Below are positions 50,651-61,427 of a stretch of DNA of 64,000 bases, piece after piece. The notes under the pieces were generated by a model that was not told the origin of the DNA, searched no databases, and worked only from the letters and a program-made list of their open reading frames with translations. The position numbers and the translations under genes are program-made. This stretch comes from Anaerotruncus massiliensis (ex Togo et al. 2026) (GTDB lineage: Bacteria > Bacillota > Clostridia > Oscillospirales > Ruminococcaceae), in assembly GCF_900199635.1 (NCBI RefSeq), contig NZ_LT962687.1:370863-434862 (forward strand), in the 5' to 3' direction. Positions within the stretch are counted from its first letter, which is position 1; every line of letters begins with the position of its first letter.

Positions 50651-52318
50651 TCAGAAGAGGCCGGAGATATGCCCGTCGGCGTCCACGTCGATCTGGTAGG
50701 CGGCGGGCGCTTTCGGCAGGCCGGGCATCGTCATGATGTCGCCCGTGAGCGCCACGATGAAGCCCGCCCCCGCCGACAGGCGGATCTCCTTGACGTGGAC
50801 CGTGAAGCCCTGCGGCCGCCCGAGCTTCGCCGGGTCGTCCGAGAGGGAATACTGCGTCTTTGCCACGCAGATGGGCAGGTCGGCCTTGCCGAGCGCCTCG
50901 ATCTCCCGGATCATCTTTTCGGCCGCCGCGCTGTAGCTGACCGCCGCCGCGCCGTAGATGCGCGATGCGATCGCTTCGATCTTCTCCTTTATAGGGAGCG
51001 CGGCGTCGTAAAGCGGATGGAAATCGGACGGGTCCCCGCACGCCTCGACGACGGCGCGCGCGAGCTCCATGCCGCCCTCGCCGCCCTTCGCGAACACCTC
51101 GGAGAGCGCGAACCGGCAGCCCGCCTGTTTGCAGTAGTCCGCGAGGATGGCAAGCTCTTCACTGCTGTCCGCCGCGAAGCGGTTGATCGCCACGACGACC
51201 GGCACCCCGAATTTCTGCATGTTCTCCACATGCGCCGCGAGGTTCACGAGGCCCTTTTTGAGCGCGTCCGGGTTGGGGACGCCCGTCTCGGCCTTGGGCA
51301 CGCCGCCGTTATATTTGAGGGCGCGCACCGTGGCAACGAGCACCACCGCCGACGGCGAAAGCCCCGCGTAACGGCATTTGATGTCCATGAACTTCTCCGC
51401 GCCCAGGTCGGAGCCGAAGCCCGCCTCGGTGATCGTGTAGTCGGCGAGCTTGAGGGCCAGGCGGGTCGCGCGCACCGAGTTGCAGCCGTGCGCGATGTTC
51501 GCGAACGGCCCGCCGTGCATGAGCGCGGGGGTGTTCTCGAGCGTCTGCACGAGGTTCGGCTTGAGCGCGTCCTTTAAAAGCGCCGCCATCGCGCCGTTCA
51601 CCCGGAGGTCGCGCGCGTAGACAGGGGTATTACTGTAAGTATAAGCGACGAGAATATCGCCTAAACGTTTTTTGAGGTCGGTCAGGTCGGCGGCGAGGCA
51701 GAGGATCGCCATCACCTCGCTGGCGACGGTGATCATGAAGCCGTCCTCACGCGGCACGCCGTTCACCTTGCCGCCAAGCCCCACGACGACGGAGCGCAGC
51801 GCGCGGTCGTTCATGTCCATGCAGCGCTTCACGAGGATGCGGCGCGGGTCGACGCCGAGGTCGTTGCCCTGCTGGAGGTGGTTGTCGAGTACCGCGCAGA
51901 GCAGGTTATTGGCGGCGGTGATCGCGTGCATGTCGCCGGTGAAGTGCAGGTTGATGTCCTCCATCGGCACGACCTGCGAATAGCCGCCGCCCGCCGCGCC
52001 GCCCTTGATGCCGAAGACCGGCCCGAGGGAGGGCTCGCGCAGCGCGATGACCGCGTTTTTGCCGATCTTTTTCATCGCCTGGCCCAGCCCGACGGTCGTG
52101 GTGGTCTTGCCCTCGCCAGCGGGGGTGGGGTTGATGGCGGTGACAAGCACCAGCTTGCCGTCGGGACGGTCCGCCAGCCGGGCGTAGACCGATTCGGACA
52201 GCTTGGCCTTGTAGCGGCCGTAGGGCTCCAGCTCCTCCGGCAGGATCCCCAAGCGGTCGGCGATTTCATGGATGGGCAGCATGGACGCCGCCTGCGCGAT
52301 CTCGATGTCAGTCTTCAT
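50651..52318 (-). CDS. fhs: Formate-tetrahydrofolate ligase
   Basis: A 555-residue enzyme forming 10-formyl-THF from formate, THF and ATP; central to one-carbon metabolism and, in acetogens, to the Wood-Ljungdahl methyl branch. The P-loop [14 protein letters not shown] (near residue 63), [24 protein letters not shown], the [15 protein letters not shown] motif and the C-terminal [14 protein letters not shown] are typical. Length is normal. ATG 52318 has AAAGGA 8 bases upstream. Sits between rodA and tsaE. Confidence 0.98.
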   Translation of the reverse strand: MKTDIEIAQAASMLPIHEIADRLGILPEELEPYGRYKAKLSESVYARLADRPDGKLVLVTAINPTPAGEGKTTTTVGLGQAMKKIGKNAVIALREPSLGPVFGIKGGAAGGGYSQVVPMEDINLHFTGDMHAITAANNLLCAVLDNHLQQGNDLGVDPRRILVKRCMDMNDRALRSVVVGLGGKVNGVPREDGFMITVASEVMAILCLAADLTDLKKRLGDILVAYTYSNTPVYARDLRVNGAMAALLKDALKPNLVQTLENTPALMHGGPFANIAHGCNSVRATRLALKLADYTITEAGFGSDLGAEKFMDIKCRYAGLSPSAVVLVATVRALKYNGGVPKAETGVPNPDALKKGLVNLAAHVENMQKFGVPVVVAINRFAADSSEELAILADYCKQAGCRFALSEVFAKGGEGGMELARAVVEACGDPSDFHPLYDAALPIKEKIEAIASRIYGAAAVSYSAAAEKMIREIEALGKADLPICVAKTQYSLSDDPAKLGRPQGFTVHVKEIRLSAGAGFIVALTGDIMTMPGLPKAPAAYQIDVDADGHISGLF

Positions 52319-52381
52319 GGCTACGGTCCTTTCCATACGATGTGATCCGCCGCCCGGCGGGCAGGGGGAACGCCCCCGTGA

Positions 52382-53521
52382 TCAACGGCTGAAGAGGTTG
52401 CGGGAGGTGTGCATGTAGACCGAGAGCACAAGTCCCAGCCCCAGGTAGATGGAGAGCACCGACGATCCGCCCGCCGAGAGGAAGGGCAGCGTGATGCCGA
52501 TGACGGGCAGCACCATGAGGCACATGCCCACGTTGACAAAGACCTGCGCGGAGATGAGGGTAAAGACGCCGACGCAGATGAGCCGGCCGAGGGAATCCTC
52601 CGCGCGGCGGGCGTTGTGGAGCATCTTGCAGCAGAGCGCCCCGAAGAGGGCGATGACGGCCAGGCACCCGACATAGCCGAACGATTCGCCGATGAAGGCG
52701 AGGATAAAGTCGTTGTGCACCTTGGGGACATACTGGTGGCTGACGCCGAAGAGCCCCTTGCCCCAGATCTGTCCCGAGCCGATCGCGAGCTTGGCGTTAT
52801 ACTGCTGGTAAAGCCCGCCGAGCAGGTCGGCGTTGGGGTCGAAGAGCGCGAGGATGCGCTGCTTCTGGTCGGGGTTTATGACATAGTTCCAGGCGAGCGG
52901 CGCGGCGGCCACCGCCGCCACCACCGCCGCGGCGACGTATTTCCAGCTGACGCCCGCAGCGAAAAGCATCCCCACAAAGATGAAGGCGATGACCAGCGCG
53001 GTGCCGTCGTCCCCCTGGAAGTGGACGATCAGGACGGGGATGGCCCCGTGCACGCAGATCGCCAGCAGGTTGACCGGGCGGTTGACCTGGTCGTGGAGCT
53101 TGTAGATGTGATAGGCGAGCGTGAGGATTAAGGAAATCTTGAGCAGCTCGGTCGGCTGGAGGGTGAGCGGCCCGAGGCGCAGCCAGGACTTATCCTCGGG
53201 GCGCGCGGCGGTGCCCTCGCCGATCAGGAAGGTGAGCAGCACGAGCCCGTACATAAGCGGGACGTGCAGCTTCCAGAGGCGGCCGAGCGTGTGGTAGTCG
53301 AAGCGGGAGATGACGACCGCCGCGGCCGCGCCGATGGCGGCGGCGCCCGCCTGCACGGCGATCTGCCGCAGGCCCACGTCGGCGGCGTTGATGGCGTTGC
53401 CCGAATCGTGAATGCCGCCGAGCAGCAGAACGCTGAAGGCGCTGAGGGCAAGGCACATCGCCCAGAGCCATTTGTCGGTCTGGCGGAGGTAGGAGGTCAC
53501 AGCACGAAAAATCCGTTTCAT
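52382..53521 (-). CDS. rodA: FtsW/RodA/SpoVE family peptidoglycan glycosyltransferase
   Basis: A 379-residue polytopic SEDS protein with about ten membrane helices that polymerises lipid II. Landmarks are SWLRLGPLTLQPTELLKISLIL (with the conserved WLRLG), HNDFILAFIGESFGYVG carrying the catalytic-region acidic residues, and the C-terminal GITLPFLSAGGSSVLS. The sequence is closer to RodA than FtsW by the short N-terminus, though SpoVE cannot be excluded. AAAGG lies 6 bases before ATG 53521. First gene of the cluster leading into fhs. Confidence 0.92.
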   Translation of the reverse strand: MKRIFRAVTSYLRQTDKWLWAMCLALSAFSVLLLGGIHDSGNAINAADVGLRQIAVQAGAAAIGAAAAVVISRFDYHTLGRLWKLHVPLMYGLVLLTFLIGEGTAARPEDKSWLRLGPLTLQPTELLKISLILTLAYHIYKLHDQVNRPVNLLAICVHGAIPVLIVHFQGDDGTALVIAFIFVGMLFAAGVSWKYVAAAVVAAVAAAPLAWNYVINPDQKQRILALFDPNADLLGGLYQQYNAKLAIGSGQIWGKGLFGVSHQYVPKVHNDFILAFIGESFGYVGCLAVIALFGALCCKMLHNARRAEDSLGRLICVGVFTLISAQVFVNVGMCLMVLPVIGITLPFLSAGGSSVLSIYLGLGLVLSVYMHTSRNLFSR

Positions 53522-54071
53522 AACACCTTTCCAGCCCTCTTGAAAGAGGGCTTCGGCGGAGAACTTTTGATGATTTGGCGCGCGCCGGGCGGCGGGCGCA
53601 ATACTCCTTCTTATTATAGTAAAAAGCGGGCCGACATGCAAGGGCGGCGGAATTCAAACAAACAAAACGTTTCGCCGCCACTTGCCCTGCGGGCAAATGG
53701 TGTCCCCATTCGGGCCGTCGCTTCGCGACACCTTTTCAAAGGCGGCGGGGTCAAGGGGCGGAGCCCCTTGCCGCGCTTCGCACACCGAGCCGCAGCGAGG
53801 CGCTTCGGAGGCCAACCGCCCGAAGGGCGGCTCTTAGGCCGGAGATCAAGCGGAAGCTCTATCCTGAAAAGCGATTTTTTGGTTCTTTTTTCAAGAAAAA
53901 AAGAACGGGGCCTGCTGCAACGCAATTTAAATTTTGTGAATATACGGTATATCTATTTTCTTCATATTATCTTACGGGAGTGATAGAATGGGGTCGTCGA
54001 CGGTGACGAGACTGGGAGGCCGACGTTTTAAAGTTGATCATAGAATGAATTTATGAAGGGGCCTATTTACT
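53522..54071. repeat. Intergenic region with partial repeat copy C
   Basis: Between rodA and the small Cys/His gene. Modules shared with the 46.3-47.5 kb region appear at 53677-53729 (same orientation as 46496-46550) and 53800-53848 (inverted relative to 46769-46811). A hairpin with TTCTTTTTTC and GAAAAAAAGAA arms follows near 53881-53905. The last 140 bases are AT-rich and probably contain the promoter of the small gene, though I cannot fix it. No coding sequence is supported. Confidence 0.65.
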
Positions 54072-54275
54072 ATGGATATGGACAACGAACATACCTGTCA
54101 GGACTGCGGCTATTACCATCAGCACTACATTTGGATGAACGGGTACCAATCCATCAATGCAGGGCACTGCATACACCCGCCGCGCGCCAAAAACTGCCGC
54201 CCGAGAATGGCGGCCTGCCCCAGATGGATTCCGCAGGACAGGGGTTACCGGGAGACTTTCCTCCCGACGGAGTAG
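54072..54275 (+). CDS. Small Cys/His-rich protein, probable zinc-binding
   Basis: A 67-residue protein with CQDCGYYHQHYIW at the start and GHCIHPPRAKNCRP then ACPRW further on, i.e. five Cys and several His in a spacing that could form a zinc knuckle. GAAGGGG lies about 10 bases before the ATG at 54072. The pattern CxxCxYxxxHY...GHC looks like a short conserved Firmicute protein, which I recall only as hypothetical. Its own terminator follows. Codon use and the compact cysteine pattern support a real gene; function unknown. Confidence 0.65.
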   Translation: MDMDNEHTCQDCGYYHQHYIWMNGYQSINAGHCIHPPRAKNCRPRMAACPRWIPQDRGYRETFLPTE

Positions 54276-54286
54276 CAAAGGCGCAA

Positions 54287-54318
54287 AAAAGGTCCCCCGC
54301 AAACGCGGGGGACCTTTT
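54287..54318. terminator. Bidirectional terminator between the small gene and ppdK
   Basis: GGTCCCCCGC (54291-54300) pairs with GCGGGGGACC (54305-54314) around AAAC, flanked by A6 and T4. Confidence 0.9.
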
Positions 54319-54327
54319 CAATGCTGT

Positions 54328-56955
<2,628 letters not shown>

Positions 56956-57099
56956 TTTTTTTACCTCCATTTTGTTTGTTGACCACCGGAAAAACGGCGC
57001 TCGCTGCGGCAAGCGCCGAAACAGAGCGGTCCGCGCGGATGAAACGCACGCGGTCGGGGCGCCCGCGGCCACAGCGGGAAGCCTGTCTGCATGCATTTC

Positions 57100-57128
57100 A
57101 TTATATCAAAGAATGTGTGTTTTTTCCA
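57100..57128 (-). promoter_or_regulatory. Promoter of ppdK
   Basis: Minus-strand TATAAT (57105-57100) with TG one base upstream is an extended -10. The -35 region (57128-57123) is weak. The ppdK leader would be about 140 bases. Confidence 0.6.
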
Positions 57129-57193
57129 GCCCCTTTATACCGTTTTACACAAAAATTATTTCCAATATTACGACAAAATCCCCGCGCAATCTC

Positions 57194-57222
57194 TTGCAAA
57201 CTGCTCAAAAACTTGCGATAAT
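57194..57222 (+). promoter_or_regulatory. Promoter of the glmU-prs-pth operon
   Basis: TTGCAA (57194-57199), 17-base spacer and GATAAT (57217-57222), about 100 bases before glmU. Confidence 0.65.
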
Positions 57223-57322
57223 AAATGCATGGGAGGGCGGCGGAGCCGCCCGCGGCCCTGCAAAATACCGATGCGCAGGCGTTTTCCGGCCCCGGGCGGC
57301 CGGCGCGGCGCGGAAAGGCGGG

Positions 57323-58723
57323 ATGGCTTTGGCCGCACAAGACAGGCGCACCTTTGCGATCATCCTTGCGGCGGGGGACGGAAAACGCATGAAATCCGAC
57401 CGGCCCAAGGTGCTTTGCGAGGTGCTTTTTCAGCCGATGATCCGGTGGGTGGAAAACGCCGTGCGCGACGCCGGGATCGACGACATCACGATCGTGACGG
57501 GGGAGGGTGCAAAACTCGTTGAGGCGGCGGTTTCCCCCGGCTGCAAATTCGTCTGCCAGCGGGAGCGGCGCGGCACCGGGCACGCGGTCATGGCGGCCGC
57601 GGACGCGCTGGCCGCGGGCGGCGACGCGCTCGTGCTCTACGGGGACGCCCCCTTCATCGAAGGAGGCGCGATCACCGCTGCCCTCCGGCAGCACCGCGCC
57701 GAGCAAAACGCCGTGACCCTCGTGAGCGCGCGGCCGGCCGACCCGTTCGGCTACGGGCGGGTTTTGCGCGGTCCGGACGGCGGCGTGCGCGCCATCGTGG
57801 AGGAGCGCGACTGCGACGAGGCGACCCGCGCGATCACCGAGATCAACGCGGGCGTCTACTGGTTCGACGCGGCGTTTTTGGCCGGGGCGCTCGCAAAGCT
57901 CACCCCCCAGAACGCGCAGGGGGAATACTATCTGACCGACGTGCCGGCCATCGCGGCCGCGGAGGGCCGCCGGGTGGGGGCCTGGTTCTGCGAGGACGCG
58001 CAGATCGTCCTCGGCGCGAACGACCGCAGGCAGCTGCTCGCGCTCAACACCCTCGCGCGCGAGCGGATGCTCTTGCGCCACCTGGATAACGGCGTCGACA
58101 TCCCCTGCGCCGACGGCATTCTGATCGGCGCGCAGGTCGAGATCGGCCGCGACGCGCGGATTCTGCCGGGTACCGTCCTCGAGGGGAGGACGGTGATCGG
58201 CCCGGGCTGCGTCATCGGCCCCAACTCCTACATCAAGGATTCCACCGTCGGGGCGGGCACCCGCGTGCTCGCCTCCTACCTGACCGACTCGACCGTGGGG
58301 GAGGGCACCCGCATCGGGCCGTTCACCCAGCTGCGGCCCGACAGCCACATCGGGGACGGCGTGAAGATCGGCGACTTTGTGGAAGTCAAGAATGCGACGG
58401 TCGGCGACGGGACGTCGATCGCGCACCTGACCTATATCGGCGACAGCGACGTGGGCCGGTACTGCAATTTCGGCTGCGGCGTCGTGACCGCCAACTACGA
58501 CGGCAAGAAGAAGTTCCGCACCACCGTCGGCGACCGGGCCTTCATCGGCTGCAACACCAACCTGATCCCGCCGGTCCGGATCGGCGAGGGTGCGTACACC
58601 GCCGCGGGTACGACGGTGGATTCCGACGTGCCCGCCGGCGCGCTGGCGATCGGGCGGGTGCGGCAGGAGATCAAAGAGGGCTGGTCGGACGAGAAAATCG
58701 CCTTCAAGGCGGACAAAAAATAA
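57323..58723 (+). CDS. glmU: Bifunctional GlcN-1-P acetyltransferase / UDP-GlcNAc pyrophosphorylase
   Basis: A 466-residue enzyme making UDP-GlcNAc for peptidoglycan. The N-terminal pyrophosphorylase domain has [18 protein letters not shown] and the [10 protein letters not shown] motif. The C-terminal left-handed beta-helix acetyltransferase domain (from about 255) has many hexapeptides and the [14 protein letters not shown] active-site block. GGAAAGGCGG precedes ATG 57323. First gene of glmU-prs-pth-mfd, an order conserved in Firmicutes. Confidence 0.97.
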   Translation: MALAAQDRRTFAIILAAGDGKRMKSDRPKVLCEVLFQPMIRWVENAVRDAGIDDITIVTGEGAKLVEAAVSPGCKFVCQRERRGTGHAVMAAADALAAGGDALVLYGDAPFIEGGAITAALRQHRAEQNAVTLVSARPADPFGYGRVLRGPDGGVRAIVEERDCDEATRAITEINAGVYWFDAAFLAGALAKLTPQNAQGEYYLTDVPAIAAAEGRRVGAWFCEDAQIVLGANDRRQLLALNTLARERMLLRHLDNGVDIPCADGILIGAQVEIGRDARILPGTVLEGRTVIGPGCVIGPNSYIKDSTVGAGTRVLASYLTDSTVGEGTRIGPFTQLRPDSHIGDGVKIGDFVEVKNATVGDGTSIAHLTYIGDSDVGRYCNFGCGVVTANYDGKKKFRTTVGDRAFIGCNTNLIPPVRIGEGAYTAAGTTVDSDVPAGALAIGRVRQEIKEGWSDEKIAFKADKK

Positions 58724-58751
58724 AGGGCATAACGGGAAGGGGAACGGCGGC

Positions 58752-59714
58752 ATGAATCTTCACGGGAAGGACATCAAAATTTTCGCTGCAAACGCGACTC
58801 CCAAGGTGGCGGCGCAGATCGCCCGCAACCTCGGGCTGCCGCTCGGCAAGAGCGAGGTCAGGCACTTTTCCGACGGGGAGATCTCGGTGAACATCGGCGA
58901 GTCGGTGCGCGGCTCCGACGTGTTCGTCGTGCAGTCGACCTGCCGGCCGGTCAACGACAACCTGATGGAGCTGCTCATCATGATCGACGCCTTCAAGCGC
59001 GCGTCGGCCGGGCGGATCACGGCGGTCGTCCCCTACTACGGCTACGCGCGCCAGGACCGCAAGGTCAAGGCGCGCGAGCCGATTTCCGCCAAGCTGTGCG
59101 CCAACCTCATCTCCGTCGCGGGCGCCGACCGGGTGCTTACGATGGACCTGCACGCCTCCCAGATCCAGGGCTTCTTCGATATCCCCGTCGACCATCTCCA
59201 GGGCGTGCCGCTGCTCGCCCCCTATTTCGGCTCCCGCTTTTCGGGGGAGCCGCGCGAGGAGATCGTCGTCGTCTCCCCCGACCTCGGCTCGGTCGGCCGC
59301 GCGCGCAAGTTCGCCGAGCGGCTCGACGTGTCGCTGGCCATCGTGGACAAACGCCGCCAGCGCGCCAACGTCTCGGAGGTCATGAACATCATCGGCGATG
59401 TGCGCGGCAAAAAGGCGATCATCGTCGACGACATGATCGACACCGCGGGCACCCTCTGCAACGGCGCGCAGGCGATCCTCGAAAAGGGCGGCGCCAGCGA
59501 GGTGTACGCCTGCGCCACCCACGGGGTACTCTCCGGGCCCGCGCTCGAGCGGATTGAACAGAGCTGCATCAAGGAGCTCGTCCTGCTTGACACCATCCCC
59601 ATCCCGCCTGAAAAGATGCTCGACAAAATCACCATGCTGTCGGTCGCGCCCGTCTTCGCGGAGGCGATCGAACGCATCTACGAGGACAAGCCGGTGTCCC
59701 CCCTCTTCGTCTGA
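58752..59714 (+). CDS. prs: Ribose-phosphate pyrophosphokinase
   Basis: A 320-residue PRPP synthase. [20 protein letters not shown] at the start, [18 protein letters not shown], the flexible loop YGYARQDRK and the PRPP-binding [11 protein letters not shown] are all present; length is normal. ATG 58752 is preceded by GGGAAGGGG. It supplies PRPP used, among others, by Upp encoded at 48.4-49.0 kb. Lies 28 bases after glmU. Confidence 0.97.
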   Translation: MNLHGKDIKIFAANATPKVAAQIARNLGLPLGKSEVRHFSDGEISVNIGESVRGSDVFVVQSTCRPVNDNLMELLIMIDAFKRASAGRITAVVPYYGYARQDRKVKAREPISAKLCANLISVAGADRVLTMDLHASQIQGFFDIPVDHLQGVPLLAPYFGSRFSGEPREEIVVVSPDLGSVGRARKFAERLDVSLAIVDKRRQRANVSEVMNIIGDVRGKKAIIVDDMIDTAGTLCNGAQAILEKGGASEVYACATHGVLSGPALERIEQSCIKELVLLDTIPIPPEKMLDKITMLSVAPVFAEAIERIYEDKPVSPLFV

Positions 59715-59799
59715 CGCCGGCGCGAAATTCACAATCCAGAGACGGGGTATCCGACGATATCCCGTCCTTTTCCCGTCTGCGGGAAGAAGGAGCGGTTCC

Positions 59800-60417
59800 A
59801 TGTTTTTGAAACGCCAGACAAAAACCCTCTCCGCCCTGCCGCGCGGCCCGGTGGAGTATCTCGTCGTCGGCCTGGGGAACCCCGGCCGCGACTATGAAAA
59901 CACCCGTCACAACGCGGGCTTCCTGGCCGTCGACGCCCTCGCCGAAAAGCTGGGGGCCAAAATCGACCGACTCAAATTCAAATCCCTCTGCGGCGACGCG
60001 ATGATCGGGGAGCACCGGGTGCTGCTGATGAAGCCCTCCACCTTCATGAACAACTCGGGCGAGGCGGTGCGCGACGCGATGCAGTTCCACAAGATCCCCA
60101 TCGAGCAGGTGCTCGTCCTCTTCGACGACGTAAGCCTCGACGTGGGCCGCCTGCGCATCCGGCGGCAGGGCAGCGACGGCGGCCACAACGGCATCAAAAG
60201 CATCATCTATCTGACCGGGAAGGACACTTTCCCCCGCGTCAAGATCGGCGTGGGCAAAAAGCCCCGCCCCGATTACGACCTGGCCGCGTGGGTGCTCGGC
60301 AAGTTCCCCGCCGATCAGGCGGAAACGCTCGACAAGGTGTTCGATACCGCCGCCCGCGCCGCCATGCTCATCGTCGACGGCAAGATTGAGCTTGCGATGA
60401 ACCGCTACAACTCTTAG
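59800..60417 (+). CDS. pth: Peptidyl-tRNA hydrolase
   Basis: A 205-residue hydrolase releasing peptides from tRNA. The catalytic histidine is in NPGRDYENTRHNAGF, MKPSTFMNNSGEAV and the GGHNGIKSI motif follow. There is an N-terminal extension of about 17 residues (MFLKRQTKTLSALPRGP) before the usual start. AAGGAG is 7 bases before the ATG at 59800. In most Firmicutes mfd follows directly; here 1 kb of repeat DNA intervenes. Confidence 0.96.
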   Translation: MFLKRQTKTLSALPRGPVEYLVVGLGNPGRDYENTRHNAGFLAVDALAEKLGAKIDRLKFKSLCGDAMIGEHRVLLMKPSTFMNNSGEAVRDAMQFHKIPIEQVLVLFDDVSLDVGRLRIRRQGSDGGHNGIKSIIYLTGKDTFPRVKIGVGKKPRPDYDLAAWVLGKFPADQAETLDKVFDTAARAAMLIVDGKIELAMNRYNS

Positions 60418-61427
60418 GCTTTTTGGTTTGCCGCTCATTGAGCGGCGGAGTTGCCGGGTCCCGCCCCGGCAGGCGGCCCCATTTCTTGTGCGGACAAGAA
60501 ATGGGGGAAAGAAGCCGCAGGGGGCTATGCCCCCTTGCCCCCCAGCGCCGCCTCCGGTTGGCCTGTGGCCAAAGTCGGCGGCGCCCTGTCACGGATGAGC
60601 GGACGAGTATACAGCATCCCGCCCGCCGCCGCGCCGCGGGCGCAATGCCTCTGCCGGCGAGTCCCCGGTACCGTACCGGAAGTGCGCCCGGGGAGGCACG
60701 GTCGCTTTTGCGTGGCGCACAGCGCCCACGGGGAGGCGGAAAACTGCGCGGCTTCGCCGCGCACGCGCGCAGAGCGCGCGAACGCCCGGAACGGGCGTTG
60801 TTTTCCGCCGGGTGGGTTTTCCCGAGCTATCCGGCTTCGGTCGTTGGGTGCGCCCGCAACCTGAATTGAGCCTTCAGCTGGTGTACCCGTGGGGAGCGGC
60901 GGTAACCTGCGGGTACTGGCAAGGTACTCCCGGAGATACCGCTTAGAGTTCCGGCCCATAGGGCCGGGTCCGCGAAGCGGACTCAAGCCGGGGTCGCGGG
61001 GCGGAGCGCCCGCGAGCGGCCGTCGCGCGTAGCGCGCTCCGGGCGCAGCCCGGGCAGGCCGCCCAAGGCGGACTTTTGGTTCCTTTTCGTCCGTCCGAAA
61101 AGGAACCCGTGGTGCGCGGTGGAACGCGCTCGTGATTCTTGCCGCTTGGAAAGCGGCAATTCCCGTCTACGCCCCGCCGGGCGCAGCGCGGCAAATCTCA
61201 AACCGCCGCCGGGGCGGGGCCCGGCAAGCCTCGCCGGGCGCAGCGCGGCAAATCTCAAACCGCCGCCGGGGCGGGGCCCGGCAAGCCTCGCCGGGCGCAG
61301 CGCGGCAAACCTAAGAAAGCCCCCTGTCGGCGGGCAGCCGACAAGCCCCGCCGTCCACTGGGCGGCAAACCCAAGAAGATCCCCCGCCGCCCGCAGAGCG
61401 GCAAAATAGAGAAAGGAATTCACCAGA
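60418..61427. repeat. 1-kb GC-rich non-coding repeat region, copy B (inverted)
   Basis: No gene is supported. From about 60535 to 61144 the sequence is the reverse complement, with scattered differences, of 46628-47310. The best block, 60829-60942, matches 46905-47020. The first 60 bases (TTTGCCGCTCATTGAGCGGC then GGAGTTGCCGGGTCCCGCC) also match the inverted 47.4-47.5 kb end. Hairpins include CCATTTCTTGT with ACAAGAAATGG near 60479-60505 and the GGTTCCTTTTCG hairpin near 61078-61107. Hairpins could also act as processing or termination signals between pth and mfd. Confidence 0.8.
61176..61310. repeat. 57-bp tandem repeat
   Basis: A unit starting GCCGGGCGCAGCGCGGCAAA is present at 61176-61232 and identically at 61233-61289, with a partial third copy at 61290-61310. 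The unit embeds a CCGCCGCCGGGGCGGGGCCCGG hairpin-like core. It ends about 120 bases before mfd. Confidence 0.9.

Noticed and set aside
61176-61310. Possible CRISPR array
   Set aside because: The units are contiguous and identical without unique spacers, and no cas gene is near.
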